64,000 nucleotides of DNA from Luzula sylvatica (lineage: Eukaryota; Streptophyta; Magnoliopsida; Poales; Juncaceae), in assembly GCA_946800325.1 (NCBI GenBank), contig OX326957.1, positions 22,631,007-22,695,006 of the forward strand, read 5' to 3'. The translations under genes and the position numbers were made by a program. Below the pieces are notes generated by a model, which was not told the origin of the DNA, did not search any database, and saw nothing but the letters and a program-made list of their open reading frames with translations. Positions 12,117 to 23,520 of this stretch are shown here, in pieces (the stretch's first letter is position 1; every line of letters begins with the position of its first letter).

Positions 12117-12493
12117 TAGCAATAGCGATTGGGAACGATATAAGGATGACCGGAAGAGCACAACCGGGGTTTTTTTTATGGGATATACATCATTCACTTG
12201 GAGATCTAAGAAACAGTCAATCGTGACTCTTTCGACTTCTGAAGTCGAGTACGTCGCTGTCGCATCTTGTGTTTGTCATGCTATATGGCTAAAGGATTTA
12301 TTGAATGAGTTGAAGATCAAGCAAGATGAAGCTACAAAGATTTATGTTGACAACATGTCGGCTATTTCACTTACGAAAAATCCGATGTTTCATGATCGAA
12401 GCAAGCACATTGATAAAAGGTATCATTTTATTCGAGATTGTGTTGCAAATGTTGAAGCCAAGGTGAAATATGTGAAGACTCAAGATCAAGCAT
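12117..12493 (+). pseudogene. Copia X RNase H domain remnant
   Basis: An open stretch reads GYTSFTWRSKKQSIVTLSTS, then EVEYVAVASCVCHAIWLKDL, then the DNMSAISLTKNPMFHDRSKH region and HIDKRYHFIRD. These are the typical copia RNase H blocks. The frame is open from 12178 to 12495 and ends before the purine tract. It is severed from RT by the solo LTR at 11107-12111. Confidence 0.85.
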
Positions 12494-12554
12494 GACATTT
12501 TTATTAAGTTGTGGATGATGCTTGGAGTAACAAGGAATTAAGTTTAAAAGGGAG

Positions 12555-12865
12555 TGTTGAATATTTATGTAAACTTAATATTAATCAGATGCATGCTTGT
12601 ATATTTACGATGTAAGTTTGAAAGGTCATGTTCACATTGAGAGTTGTAATACATGTATACATTGCATATAATTATGAATCATGTACTTGTGAATTAGTAG
12701 TTAATGGTTAAGAGTTAATGTGATTAATGTATCCATGAATCATTTAGCTTATAAAAAGAGATCCATTTGTGTTTGTAAGAAATAAGAAAAATAGAATTAA
12801 AACAACTATTAAGAAATTCTCTTTTGTTCTTCTCTTCTTCGAAAAAATAATCATATTATCCAACA
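12555..12865 (+). repeat. 3' LTR of copia X
   Basis: 311 bp, TGTTGAATATT to ATTATCCAACA, preceded by a purine-rich tract (AAAAGGGAG ending at 12554). A TATA-like box (CTTATAAAAAG near 12748) is followed by a leader. No second LTR is in the window. Confidence 0.8.
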
Positions 12866-14171
12866 GTGCCCTCTCTGAAACATTGAGAAGAAAACTTCAA
12901 TTTAATTCCCGTTAATTGGAAAAACGCATTATCAGTCATGTAATAACTAATCTGGTCCTTGCTTGATCAACATTGTCGGCATTGCAAGCTGGTCAAAATA
13001 ACTTATACATTATAAATTTAAATTTATAGTTAATAAAAAAAAAAATATTTTAATTTATAGATCTCGCTGTAGAGTGACAAATTTTATAGTGACTATACAA
13101 ATGTGGATCCAGAAATTTCAAACTAATAATCAATATTTTCTTTAAGAAAAGATCAAGTTAGGAGGATTAAACATAGGAACTAGTTAGCAAATTTTATAGT
13201 GACTATTCAAATGTGGATCCAGAAATTTCAAACTAATAATCAATAATCAATATTTTCTTTAAGAAAAGATCAAGTTAGGAGGATTAATCATAGGAACTAG
13301 TTAGCAAATTTATGTACCTGGTACACACGTTGTCAACAACATAGAAGATTGTAATTAAACCATTTATCTTTGTAATATATAAAAAATAGGCAATGCCAAT
13401 TACTTCAAAAAAAAAAAAAAAACTTATGTTCCCCTGGTGATATACAACATACGTTCCATAGACATTGTATCTGTCGCAACAAATATGGAATCAGGTTTAT
13501 TATTGATAATATACCTGATAATGGAATAAATTAATTGATAAACCTCAAATTCATCAACGACTAATAATTGATATCCGATGAGGGAATCAGGCAACAAATG
13601 GAATAAATTAATTGCTAAAAGAAAAAAGATATGCTGAAAACTAATTCTACCATCAACATTATGAAATATATTATTGAGAAATTTTGAGTAATTGCCATTA
13701 GCTTCTCTAAAATATAGATTAATCATCTTTTTGAATTAATAGATGAACTAATCTATCAGAAAAGAATTTCAATTTTGGACATAATTATCAATTGTGTTGT
13801 TTTCAAATCGAGCTACGTCACAAGAAGCCCGAAAAAATTACTAGAGATTCATCACAATCATTGAGCTGTAAAATAAATAAATTAAAATTCTGAGATCAAG
13901 TCAAAATTTATTTTTTAATGATATTTTATGATAAACATGATAACATAAATTAATTCAACACATAGGTCACTATTGCCCAAGTTGTCTATTGGTTGGGTCG
14001 ATAAATATCACATTTTTTTAATTAATTATTTTTTAAATTTCAAATGACCCACTTACACTAATACAATTAAAAGAACTCGACCAGTTAGGAATATTCTTCA
14101 AAAATCATTAAAAATGATGACCAGGCAATGTAAATTTCCTTCTATGCATAAAAATATGACTTAACTTCTTC
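12866..14171 (+). other. Decayed DUF247 upstream region
   Basis: No gene was recognised. Two parts match upstream sequence of the DUF247 genes elsewhere in the window: 12930-13030 resembles 29680-29760 and 34080-34160, and 13800-14171 resembles 28895-29270. It is therefore the left part of an old DUF247 unit, cut by LINE-1 at about 14172. A tandem duplication (13080-13305) lies between. A 100-residue minus-strand ORF at 13424-13726 has no recognisable motif and is not called. Confidence 0.6.
13080..13305. repeat. Tandem duplication, about 110 bp unit
   Basis: Two nearly identical units begin AAATTTTATAGTGACTAT (13079 and 13190). Each continues through GTGGATCCAGAAATTTC to GGAACTAGTTAGC. The second has an extra CAATAAT insertion of about 7-8 bp. 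A third partial start follows at 13305. Confidence 0.85.
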
Positions 14172-14223
14172 CCACGCTCGTCTCGATAGAGCTTTTATCT
14201 CGGCACACCTAGTAATACAAAAC

Positions 14224-17200
14224 ATGATGATCTCGCTTGAAGACCTACCAATGACCACCTCCGACCACACACCTCTAATATTAAAGATTCAAAACAACCA
14301 AATAGAGACGACAAAACTTTTTAGATTCGAAAGAGGATGGCTCAAATTTGAGGAATTGAAAGGCCTACTTCCCGATTGTTGGAAGCAAACGTCATCAACA
14401 AATGACCACGGAATTAAATCATTCCAAAAATGTCTTGATAAATCAAGGAAAAAAATAAAGGAATGGGCAAAAGCTAAGTTCAAATCGTCAAACATCGTTC
14501 ATGAGGATTGTATCTTTATCATTAAAATTCTCGACCTTGCCGAGGAGGAACGTGACTTATCAACGGACGAGTTAAGATTGAGAATTTCGGCAAAGGAAAA
14601 AATTTGCGATTTGGTAAATCTCAAAGAGGCCATATGGCAACAAAGAACATCATGCACTTGGTTAAAACTAGGGGACGCAAACACCAAATATTTCCATGCC
14701 ATAGCTTCGGCACGGAATAAAGGAAATAAAATAATGACAATCCAAATTGAAGAAGAAATTATTTCGGACCCCAACCGAATTCACATGGAATTTGATACCT
14801 ATTACGAGAGCATTCTTGGCATAGCGCCCATTGCTCCCCTAATCCATACTATGGGGATTCTAATGCAAAACCAAACAAACAATACAACCACGTTGATCGA
14901 TCTAGCGAACCCCTTTACCGATGAGGAAATTAGACGGACCGTCATGAACATGAAAAAAGAAAAATCGGTGGGACCCGAGGGATTCCCAATCGAGTTCTAT
15001 CAATGTTTTTTCGATATAATAGAACCGAAACTCAAGATGCTTTTTGACCAATTCTGCAACCACACCTTGGTGCTAGACACCATTAACAACGCGACAATCA
15101 CCTTAATACCAAAAAAAGAGGACGCCGTGGAGAGAAAAGATTTTAGGCCAATAAGCGTGATTAACACGATTGGAAAAATATTTTCCAAGATTTTGGCCGC
15201 GAGATTGCAACCGAAGATGGAATATCTTATCCACCGCGACCAAGCCGCTTTTATAAAAAAAAGGTCCATTGGCGAAGTCTTCCTCTCGGCACGAGAACTA
15301 CTTAGCGCGGCACACAAAAGGAAAATTCCGACGATCATGCTAAAAATTGAGTTTTGCAAAGCCTTCGACACCATTTCATGGGACTACATCCAAAACCTCC
15401 TAGAGGCTCGCAACTTTCCGCCAAAATGGTCAAGATGGGTGAAATTAAACGGAAAAATAGGGAAAAAATTCAAACACAAGCGAGGAGTAAGGCAAGGAGA
15501 TCCCTTATCTCCGATGCTTTTCGATTTGGTAGCCGACTCGTTACAAACATTCCTCCAAAAAATTAATCATCTCATGGTATCGCCGATCAAATTTGCAACA
15601 AGGGCCCTTCAATACGCCGATGATACAATCCTCTTTATCGAGGCACATCCGACCAACCTCAAGATACTAACATACACTTTAAATCTATTTCAACGGGTTT
15701 CGGGACTTGCAATCAATTGGGACAAAACCGCCTTTGTTCCGATAGCCATACCGAAATCCCTAAATGGGACACTCCAAAGACTCCTAAATTGCGCGAAAAC
15801 AACCCTACCCATATTATACCTCGGCATGCCTCTAAACACAAAAAAACCAAAAAAAATTGACTACATCCCCCTAATAAGGAAAATACAATCCCGATTATCG
15901 GGATGGAAAGGAAAATACCTCTCCTTGGGAGGACGGTTAGTGCTTGCGAAATCGGTCTTAAATGCGGTACCGACGTATTTCATGCAATGCTTCCGCCTAC
16001 CAAAATGGTTGATAAATAAAATTAATAAAATAACAAGGAAATTTGTTTGGAAATGCGATAAGGAATGTTTAGGTGGTCATTGCCTAATTAATTGGAAAAA
16101 TGTTTGCCTACCAAAAGAAAACAGAGGATTAGGGATGTTAGATATCGAAACACACAACACATCACTATTACTAAAGTGGCTTTGGAAAATATGCCAAAAT
16201 AGTGAGGGTATGTGGGCGACCACCATAAAAAATATTTACGGAATCGAACATGCATCCCAATTGGAAAATGTGGCGAGTAAGCACTCATCCTACTTCGTCA
16301 AAGACCTACGCGCACTTCTCTCACAATTTCGTATAGCTTACGAATTCGACACGACAACGAACCAACACGCTTGGATGGGCAAACCGGATTCCTTCTCCAC
16401 GGCTGCTACATACAAACTCCTAATAAATCCGGGAATAAAATGTGAGTGGAACACCACCTTATGGAAAACAAAAGCGCCCGCGAAAACAAAAATGTTTGCA
16501 TGGTTGGCGCTCAACGAAAGAATTTTAACGGGAGATGTTTTGCGAAAAAGGAATTGGCCGCACGAGACAACGTGCAAAAATTGCAACAACAATGTTGAAG
16601 AATCGGCGACCCACTTACTCATTAATTGCTCATATGCACAAAGGGTTTGGAGGGAACTTCGACGCATCATAGGAGTATCCTTCGACATTCGCGACACCTT
16701 GCCGAAATTTTGGCTAGACAACCGACGAAAATACTCCAAGGAAAAAAAGGATGAAATCGACACTTACTCAGAAAATATGGATATAAGAAAAATTATATTA
16801 AATAGAGATGAAAAGAAAGAGTATAAATTACTTATCTCAATTTTTATATATCAGATTTGGCTAGAAAGGTGTAGAAGAGTTTTTACAAATTGTGTGTATA
16901 ATGAATGGAGAATAGTTGAATTAATCATTGCAGAACTAAACATTCTGAAATTAGCACAAAAAAAGAATATAATTAATTCTACTTTCAATTTGAGTAATGA
17001 AGTAGTATCCGATAATGAAAATGAGATGAATAATTTAATATGTCATGAACAAATTAACTACTTAACTCATGTTATTGCAGTAGGACAAGAGAATAGTCAG
17101 GAGCAGGAGCAAATTCAAAGGCAAAATCAGGAGCAGGAGCAAAGACAAGAGGAGAATCGTGAATCTGCCATCTGGTGGTTTCAATCAGAACTTCCTGAAG

Positions 17201-17330
17201 ATGGTGAACCTGGTCGAATTCAAAATAGAGAGAAATTACTGGAGGAGGAAGAAAGAGAAAATTTTATATTCAATAATCTTAGAGGTCTAATTTACCTTGA
17301 AGAGGAACAGTGGATATCTCCTAATCAAAT
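14224..17330 (+). pseudogene. LINE-1 ORF2: reverse transcriptase and zf-RVT region
   Basis: A single open frame of over 1000 codons. Approximate residues: RT entry GPEGFPIEFYQ near 250, ATITLIPKKED near 293, motif A KIEFCKAFD near 374, RGVRQGDPLSP near 422, catalytic YADD near 464, and the C-terminal zf-RVT pattern (CKNC, then HLLINC and W) near 783-805. In most plant LINEs motif A has Asp where this has Glu (KIEF), so activity is doubtful. Downstream of about codon 840 composition turns strongly A-rich and the sequence becomes Gln/Glu-rich, but it keeps an IWLERCRRVF string typical after zf-RVT. The endonuclease is missing. The frame is interrupted by copia A2 at 17331 and resumes after it. 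Confidence 0.8.
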
Positions 17331-18357
17331 GGTGTTGAATGAAGAGGCAAGCGTACAAGTGTACACAAGGATAAACGAATGTAAGCGTACATTCGTGGTC
17401 ATATCTTTTAGTAGGAAAATCCAATTTGAATGGTTCAAATTGGGTTAGATAGATAATAAGATTATCTACAACCTTCACGTAGAAATATATTTCACATGAA
17501 CGAAGTATTAGTGTCGTTTCTATGAAATACCGAAAGGGTGCAACAGTATGACATACAGTTAGTAAAACAGTCATAACTTTTGCATACGAACTCTAATTGG
17601 GCCAGGCCAAATTGGGTCATGTAGATAATAAGATTATCTACAACTTTCTTGTTGGTTGATTTTCTGTCAGGGGAATTTACCAATTTCGTCTGGACAGAAT
17701 ACTGGACAGATTCATGCAACTTTCTGTGTGAAAGAGTGTATATTGGATATACATGTCTTTTGGCCAATCATAATCCTATATGATATAAATATGATGTTTC
17801 TCTCTCTTCAGTTATGGGATTTCATTCAGAATATTCAGAATATTCCAGAAATATGGAGAGACATCTTTCTATTGAGTGAAAGGGTGTAAAGAGAGAGAAC
17901 CGAGAAAAAATAGTTTTTCCGGAGAAGAGAATCAATCGATCAATCAAGTTCGCCGGTGCATCGTCTAGGCAGGTGCATCCGCGACCGACGAACTCCGACT
18001 CATGGTGGATACAACTAGAGGAGCGACACTTGTGGCTCTTCGATTGTGATCAACTCGAGGGAGAGAAAGAACGGTCAAAGACGGTGGAAGCGCTTGAACG
18101 TGGAACGCACGGAGACAACCGGAGGAGCGTCAAGACGGTGGGAGACGTGTGGTATGGGACGCACGTGCTAGTCGCCAATGTCACTGGAGAAAGAAGGAAG
18201 AGCGATCAACCCTTCGTGCGTGATCAATTTCACGCTGGTAATCGTCTATCCTACTTTGAATCGTATCCTCGAAGTCATGGCGTGATCTTGGATTTAGGGA
18301 ACCGGACCGGGCCTTCATATCCGCTGCGCGGGCCCGGGGTCGGGTGACTTCCCATCA
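17331..18357 (+). repeat. 5' LTR of copia A2
   Basis: Matches the 3' LTR (24782-25813) except at its first about 30 bases, which have diverged or carry a small deletion. Dyads lie at 17451-17467 and 17623-17639, a TATA-like GATATAAATATG near 17795, and the R/U5 part at 17890-18357. It ends CCCATCA one base before the primer site. If the CAAAT duplication is real the LTR starts at 17331; a start at the TG of 17340 is the alternative. Confidence 0.85.
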
Positions 18358-18358
18358 G

Positions 18359-18370
18359 TGGTATCAGAGC
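18359..18370 (+). other. Primer binding site of copia A2
   Basis: TGGTATCAGAGC, complementary to initiator tRNA-Met, one base after the LTR end at 18357. Identical to the site of A1. Confidence 0.92.
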
Positions 18371-18639
18371 GATCGCCATCGATTCGAGGGTCGAATCATA
18401 GTCGTATATTCGATATACGCACGGGTTATCAAAGTTCGTACCCGTTTGCATGATGATAGATATAGAGATTCCAATTTCGTTAAAAATCACAAGTAGAATT
18501 CACTAGAGATCAATCAAAAGTTGATTGAGAGTATCTAGGAATTATCGTGAAAAGGTTTCATGATTTATCGTTTCAGAAACGAGCGAAAACGGAAGAAACG
18601 GCAAAATCGGCAGAAAATTAGAATACGAAACAGTGAGTA

Positions 18640-19400
18640 AAACTACGATAATTTTCAGTAGGAAACTCCCAATTGATTGGATCAAATTGGCGTAGTTAGA
18701 TAATGAGATTATCTATGACTTTGATACAGAATGTTTTTTCATTTGAACGAATTATCAATGTTGTTTTTATGGAATACTGAACGGGTGCGACTGTTTGACA
18801 TACAGAGACTAAAACGTCCGTATATGTCGCATCGAAACTCCAATTGAGTCCAATCCAATTGGGTTAGTTAGATAATAAGATTATCTAGAACTTTTGTTCA
18901 CGTTCAAAGTCGGTTGGAACAATTTACTATTTTCGTTTCAACAGAATACTGAAAAGGTGTCTGTAGTTTTCTGGTTGAAAAGGTGTCTATTGGATATACT
19001 TACCTTTTCGTTTGTCCGTATTTTACTAAAACTGGTATAACTTTCAGTAGGGAACTCCGATTTGAATGGATCAAATTGGGTTAGTTAGATAATGAGAGTA
19101 TCTATAACTTTCATGTTGTAATATATTTCATTTGAGCGAAGTATCAGTGTCTTTCTAATGAAATACCGAAAGGGTGCGACAGTTTGACATATAGTCAGTA
19201 AAATTGCCGTAATTTTCGGTTCCGAAATCCAATTGGGCTGGGCCAAATTGGGTTGGAAAAATAATAAGATTATCTACAACTTTCGTGTTAGTTGATGTTC
19301 TGTCAGAGAAATTTATCATTTTCGTTCTGACAGATTACTGAAAGGGTGTATGCAGTTTTCTGTTTGAAAAGGTATATATGAGATATACATGCCTTTGGGC
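18640..19400 (+). repeat. LTR-like (U3-type) block inside the A2 leader
   Basis: Contains four dyads of the AGATAATNAGATTATCT type (18698, 18870, 19087 with one mismatch, 19259 degenerate at its edge). Each lies in a unit resembling half of the LTR U3, including the CCAATTGGG-type string and the phrase giving GAAATACCGAAAGGGTGCGACAG. The equivalent place in A1 lacks it and has a GC-rich block. It ends near a sequence resembling the end of U3 (GGATATACATGCCTTT). Confidence 0.75.
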
Positions 19401-19632
19401 CTATCTTTATCTCTAATCAATTAATTCAATCATACTAGCATATTAGATAATTAATTATTTAGAATAATTAGTCTCACTAAATAAATCATATGCATTAGAA
19501 AATCTTGTGATAGTGATATAATATGATTATGTCACGAAATTTAACATGCATTGGCATGATCCCTCATAATATTTAAGTCACGGAAATGCCTTCCATATTC
19601 ACAACCACTATGATCGGTACTACGTCTCACAT

Positions 19633-19809
19633 GGGTTAAGGCCAAAGCCGACATGGGTTATTGTAGTCATCGACTGGGTGGCAAGCGTTAAATAGGGACT
19701 GATAAGGGTTAAGGCCAAAGCCGACTTATTAGTAGTTTTTTTGAACGATACGTTGAGTATGGTTGTGACTTAACCGTTCAAGCCAGTAAGGGTTAAGGCC
19801 AAAGCCGAC
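19633..19809 (+). repeat. Three copies of GGGTTAAGGCCAAAGCCGAC
   Basis: Exact 20-mers at 19633-19652, 19706-19725 and 19790-19809 in the leader upstream of gag. A1 has related but diverged copies in reverse orientation around 6438, 6545 and 6618 (core GGCCATAGTCGGGCAC). Conserved in both elements, function unknown. Confidence 0.8.
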
Positions 19810-20559
19810 TTGATTGGAAGTTCGGGGTATAGATAGGATGCACACACGGAACTGGGATTGTATATGATACGATCCATCACCGAAATCCTATAAAGGTTCA
19901 AGAGTCGCATTGGATGCGATTGGATATAATCCTACCTAAATAGCGAGATCCCACCCGTCTGCCAAAGCAACTTGTGGGAGGATCGTGATATATGGGTCTT
20001 GGGTGTTATGAACTTGGAGTCCCGTTTCGGTATGAGGGTTATCGATTCGATAAAATAACACTATCATATAATTATCATATAAGCATATAGATTAAGTACG
20101 CACGGTTAGGAGTTAATCATCATCATCCGTTTAGAATTATGTTTTCTAGCAACACCAAATATATCGATGAGATCGATATGATAGATAGCTTTTTGGCCAG
20201 AATTGCCATGATTAACCTTGATGGTCAAAGAATGGTTCTTAGACTTAAAGGGACGTGTTGGACACAAATATGGCAGATTCAGGGCTCGAGGCTTTGGCTT
20301 TAGAGAAAGCCGGGTTCGATAAACATTAAGAAGGAATCGAACGATATTACGTGCCTTGTGGTGGCATGTATAGACGCATATTCTCAAAATTGTTTTGAGA
20401 ATTCGGGTGTATATGAAAGTAAAACACAACGCTCATGAAATAGTTTCAAGAACTAGAGCGCGTTGAATGATTCAATGCGGCTCATAGAGTAGGTTAATTT
20501 TGAGATGCCTTATGGGTCTTGGATTAACACTCGTGTGTTAATGGTACGAGATTTGATCT

Positions 20560-21290
20560 TCGTGACCGAATATCATATGCATTCGATAGATAAGTCGATC
20601 CCGGAGTTGCATGAGATGCGATGTAAATTTGAATAGGAGATGCTTGGAGCATCCGAGGAATCCAATGCATTCAGATGCGTGGATGTCCTTGTAATTCAAA
20701 GGCGGGATCGAAAGAAATATAGGTCTAAGGGTATTTTGGGAAAATATTTTCCAAACAGAAAGTTCGGACAAAGAGTTGTCCAAACTAATGACTCAGAGAA
20801 TGGTGAAATCCGAGGAGGATTAAACCAAGAGGTTGATTGCTTCTTTTGGCATTGCCGTCTTGGCTATATAAACGAGATTCGCGTATCTAGATTCCATATG
20901 ATGGATTGCTAGAATCATTCGAATTAGATTCGATTGATTAATGCGATACTTATTTATTAGGCAAGACGACAAAGGGCATCATTCTCCAAAGGTTAGAGAA
21001 AGATCCAACGAATTATTGGAAATTACATTTAGATGTAATGTTCCGATAAGTTCCGAGGCAAGAGGAGGCTATCGGTATTTTGTTACGTTTATGGACGGTT
21101 AAAGTAGATATGAAAATATTTATTTAATACGTGCCGAAATGGAGACTTTTGAAAGGTTCAAAGAGTTTAAAAAACGAAATACAAAATCGACTAAGCAAGA
21201 AAATCAAAGCTTTTCGATAGGATCGAGAAGGCGAGTATTTGAGCTAAACCTTTCGATAGGATCGAAGAGGCGATATTTGAGTTGTGAATA
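20560..21290 (+). pseudogene. Copia A2 gag C-terminus, pre-integrase and integrase remnant
   Basis: Reads SIDKSIPELHEM, then a stop, then EMLGASEESNAFRCVDVLV (20580-20700), matching copia gag C-terminus. An open run (20640-20912) ends with FFWHCRLGYINEIRVS, the GAG-pre-integrase box. The integrase core follows in shifting frames: RGGYRYFVTFMDG near 21060-21097 and METFERFKEFK near 21135-21175. The protease was not located. Non-functional. Confidence 0.75.
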
Positions 21291-21839
21291 TTGATGATCA
21301 TTTATGATTGTGGAATCGTTTCACGATTGCCTTTATTCGGAACATTGAGATGTGTCCGAAAAGAGGAAATGAACGCATGTTGGACATGATTCAATAAATG
21401 ATAAGTCAATAGGCCCAAAAATATTTTGGGGGCACGCCCTTGAGACAGCGGCACTAATGAATGGTTGCATATAAGATATGGACCATAAACCTTCTAATCG
21501 GTACAAAAGACGCCATATGAGATATGGATCGGAATGGTTCCGAAGTGGTCATTTGTACAGATTTGAGGATGTGGGTATATTTCGAAATTTGTTTCGGTTA
21601 AACTCAGTCCCAAATCTGAAAATTGTTCGTTTATCTTTAAGGAAACTAAAGGGTATTAATTCTAACGTCCCGACGAAAATGAGATTTTCGTGGCTCGAAG
21701 AGATGCCTTCTTGGAGGAGGACTAGATGCGCACAAGTTTGGAACTTGGTGTCATTTATCTCTATGCGGGCTAGTTGGAGTAGAATAAATCTCGAAAGAGT
21801 TCGAGATCTGAAAATGAACATTGTACCGATGAAAGTTGA

Positions 21840-23520
21840 CATGGCTTCATCAAGAGTTGATGAACGCAAGTCGAACACACAAAGAAATTTTTCGTAGATC
21901 AAGTAGGCTATATCATAAGCCGGTAAATATGAATTTATCGTGGCTAATGATGATAGATCGAAATCATATGATGATTCGATATCCTACAAGGATGCTATGA
22001 AAAGTTGATTCCACATGACATGGTGTCATGAAATCTGAGATTCGATCCATGTAAATTATCAAGTTCAGAACTTGATTTCATTACTTTCTGGGTTAGACCC
22101 GTGAAATGTGAATGGGTGTTTCAAGATGAAGAACCTACATGGATAGGAATACGCATATATGTAAAGCGAGGCTTTTTGCGAAGAGTTTCATGCAATTCAT
22201 AGTCGGACTATGAAGAAACATTTTCGCATGTTGCCATGCTTTCCCATTCTCGAAATTCTGCTTGCCATAATCGCATATTATGACTATATGATGTGGCGAG
22301 ATGGATGTCGAAACCGAATTTCTTAACAGAAATTTATTAAAGGACGTGTACTTGACACAACCTTACGGTTTTGTCGATTCATAAGAATCGGAATAGGATA
22401 TGCATGCTTTAACGATCCATATGATGGATTAAATAATGCTTCTCGGAATTGGAATATTCGTTTTGACGAAGTTATAAACAGTTATAACATTGTCGGAACG
22501 AATGGAAACTTTGTGTACACATGAAGGTTAGTGGGAGCCACGATATATTTCTTGTAACGACAAAGGATTTAGACGAGACCGCTTATGAATTAAGCGTGAA
22601 GATCTATAGGATAGATCTTAGAAGTTCCTCGTTCTATGTTATAGCACATATATCGACATATTGTTGAAAATGGTTTTCAACATATAACTCCTTGGAGGAG
22701 TTAAATCGAAATGTCGAATGGCAGAAATTTTCAACGGCTCGATGTGAGACATCAAGCAGCGCGAAAAGTAATAATATGATGCCTTACATTTGTTGTTAGG
22801 ATCTATTATATCTGTCATGATATGTATGTGGCTATACGTCGTACACATAAATCGTCTAATTTACCGTCAATAAAATTCATGGGAATCACATGAGTTTGAA
22901 TGTAATTCGATTACATGAGACTAACTCTTGTGAATGTATAATGGTTATACATTTATATACATAATGGTTATGTATATTTAAACCCATCGGGATTTGTATT
23001 GATAGCGGTGAAGTTTATCCTTGAATACTTTGCGAAAGAATTCAGGATTTTATTTTATCTATAATGGTGTGGAGGACATGTTGGTTATAAATAGTTATAA
23101 CAATAACAGTTTCCAAATATTAAGCACATCCAAATATGTAGCACGACTTTCGATCACAAAGTGTGTACATGTTTTGCTTAAATGAAAACATGGTTATGTG
23201 GAAAGATTCCACAAGACCAATAGTTAATGATTCTATTTACGGAGGCGAGTATATTGCGGTTATTAATCGTAAAAGGAAGTGGTATGGATCAAGGATACAT
23301 GACCAAACTCTAGTAGTCACGAGTTATCGGATTTATGGTTGTTTATTGCATGAAACGCAATAGTACAAGCCAAAAATGCCGAGGTCACCACCACTTCTAG
23401 CCAATACTTAGAAAAATTTCATTTCATCCATGAAATTTTGTGAAAAGATGTGATCGTAGGTATTGGAAATGTTCCAATCCTGATGATGATTAACACTAGC
23501 GGGAACGTGCGGACCCGTTT
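21840..23520 (+). pseudogene. Copia A2 RT and RNase H remnant
   Basis: RT entry RSSRLYHKPVNMNLS near 21890, then shifted frames giving MDRNTHICKARLFAKSFMQ (22140-22200, the KARLVAKGF block) and SRNWNIRFDEVI (22440-22480). The RNase H part is an open run at 23163-23363 with CLNENMVMWKDSTRPIV and GGEYIAVI, corresponding to the STTEAEYIA block of relatives. No intact YVDD box was found. Domain order confirms copia. Confidence 0.72.

Larger units (their letters stand above)
8457..12865 (+). mobile_element. Ty1/copia element X, 5'-truncated with nested LTRs
   Basis: Older copia element on the plus strand, distinct from family A. The integrase C-terminus and linker lie at 8470-9028, RT at 10002-11101, RNase H at 12117-12493, a purine tract at about 12541-12554 and the 3' LTR at 12555-12865. 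Its 5' part is absent because A1 sits on its left. Two LTRs of other families are inserted (9029-10001 and 11107-12111), and removing them restores the linear copia order. Stops and frameshifts occur in every segment. Confidence 0.85.

Noticed and set aside
13424..13726. 100-codon minus-strand ORF
   Set aside because: AT-rich, hydrophobic by composition, no family motif, no intron or promoter signals.
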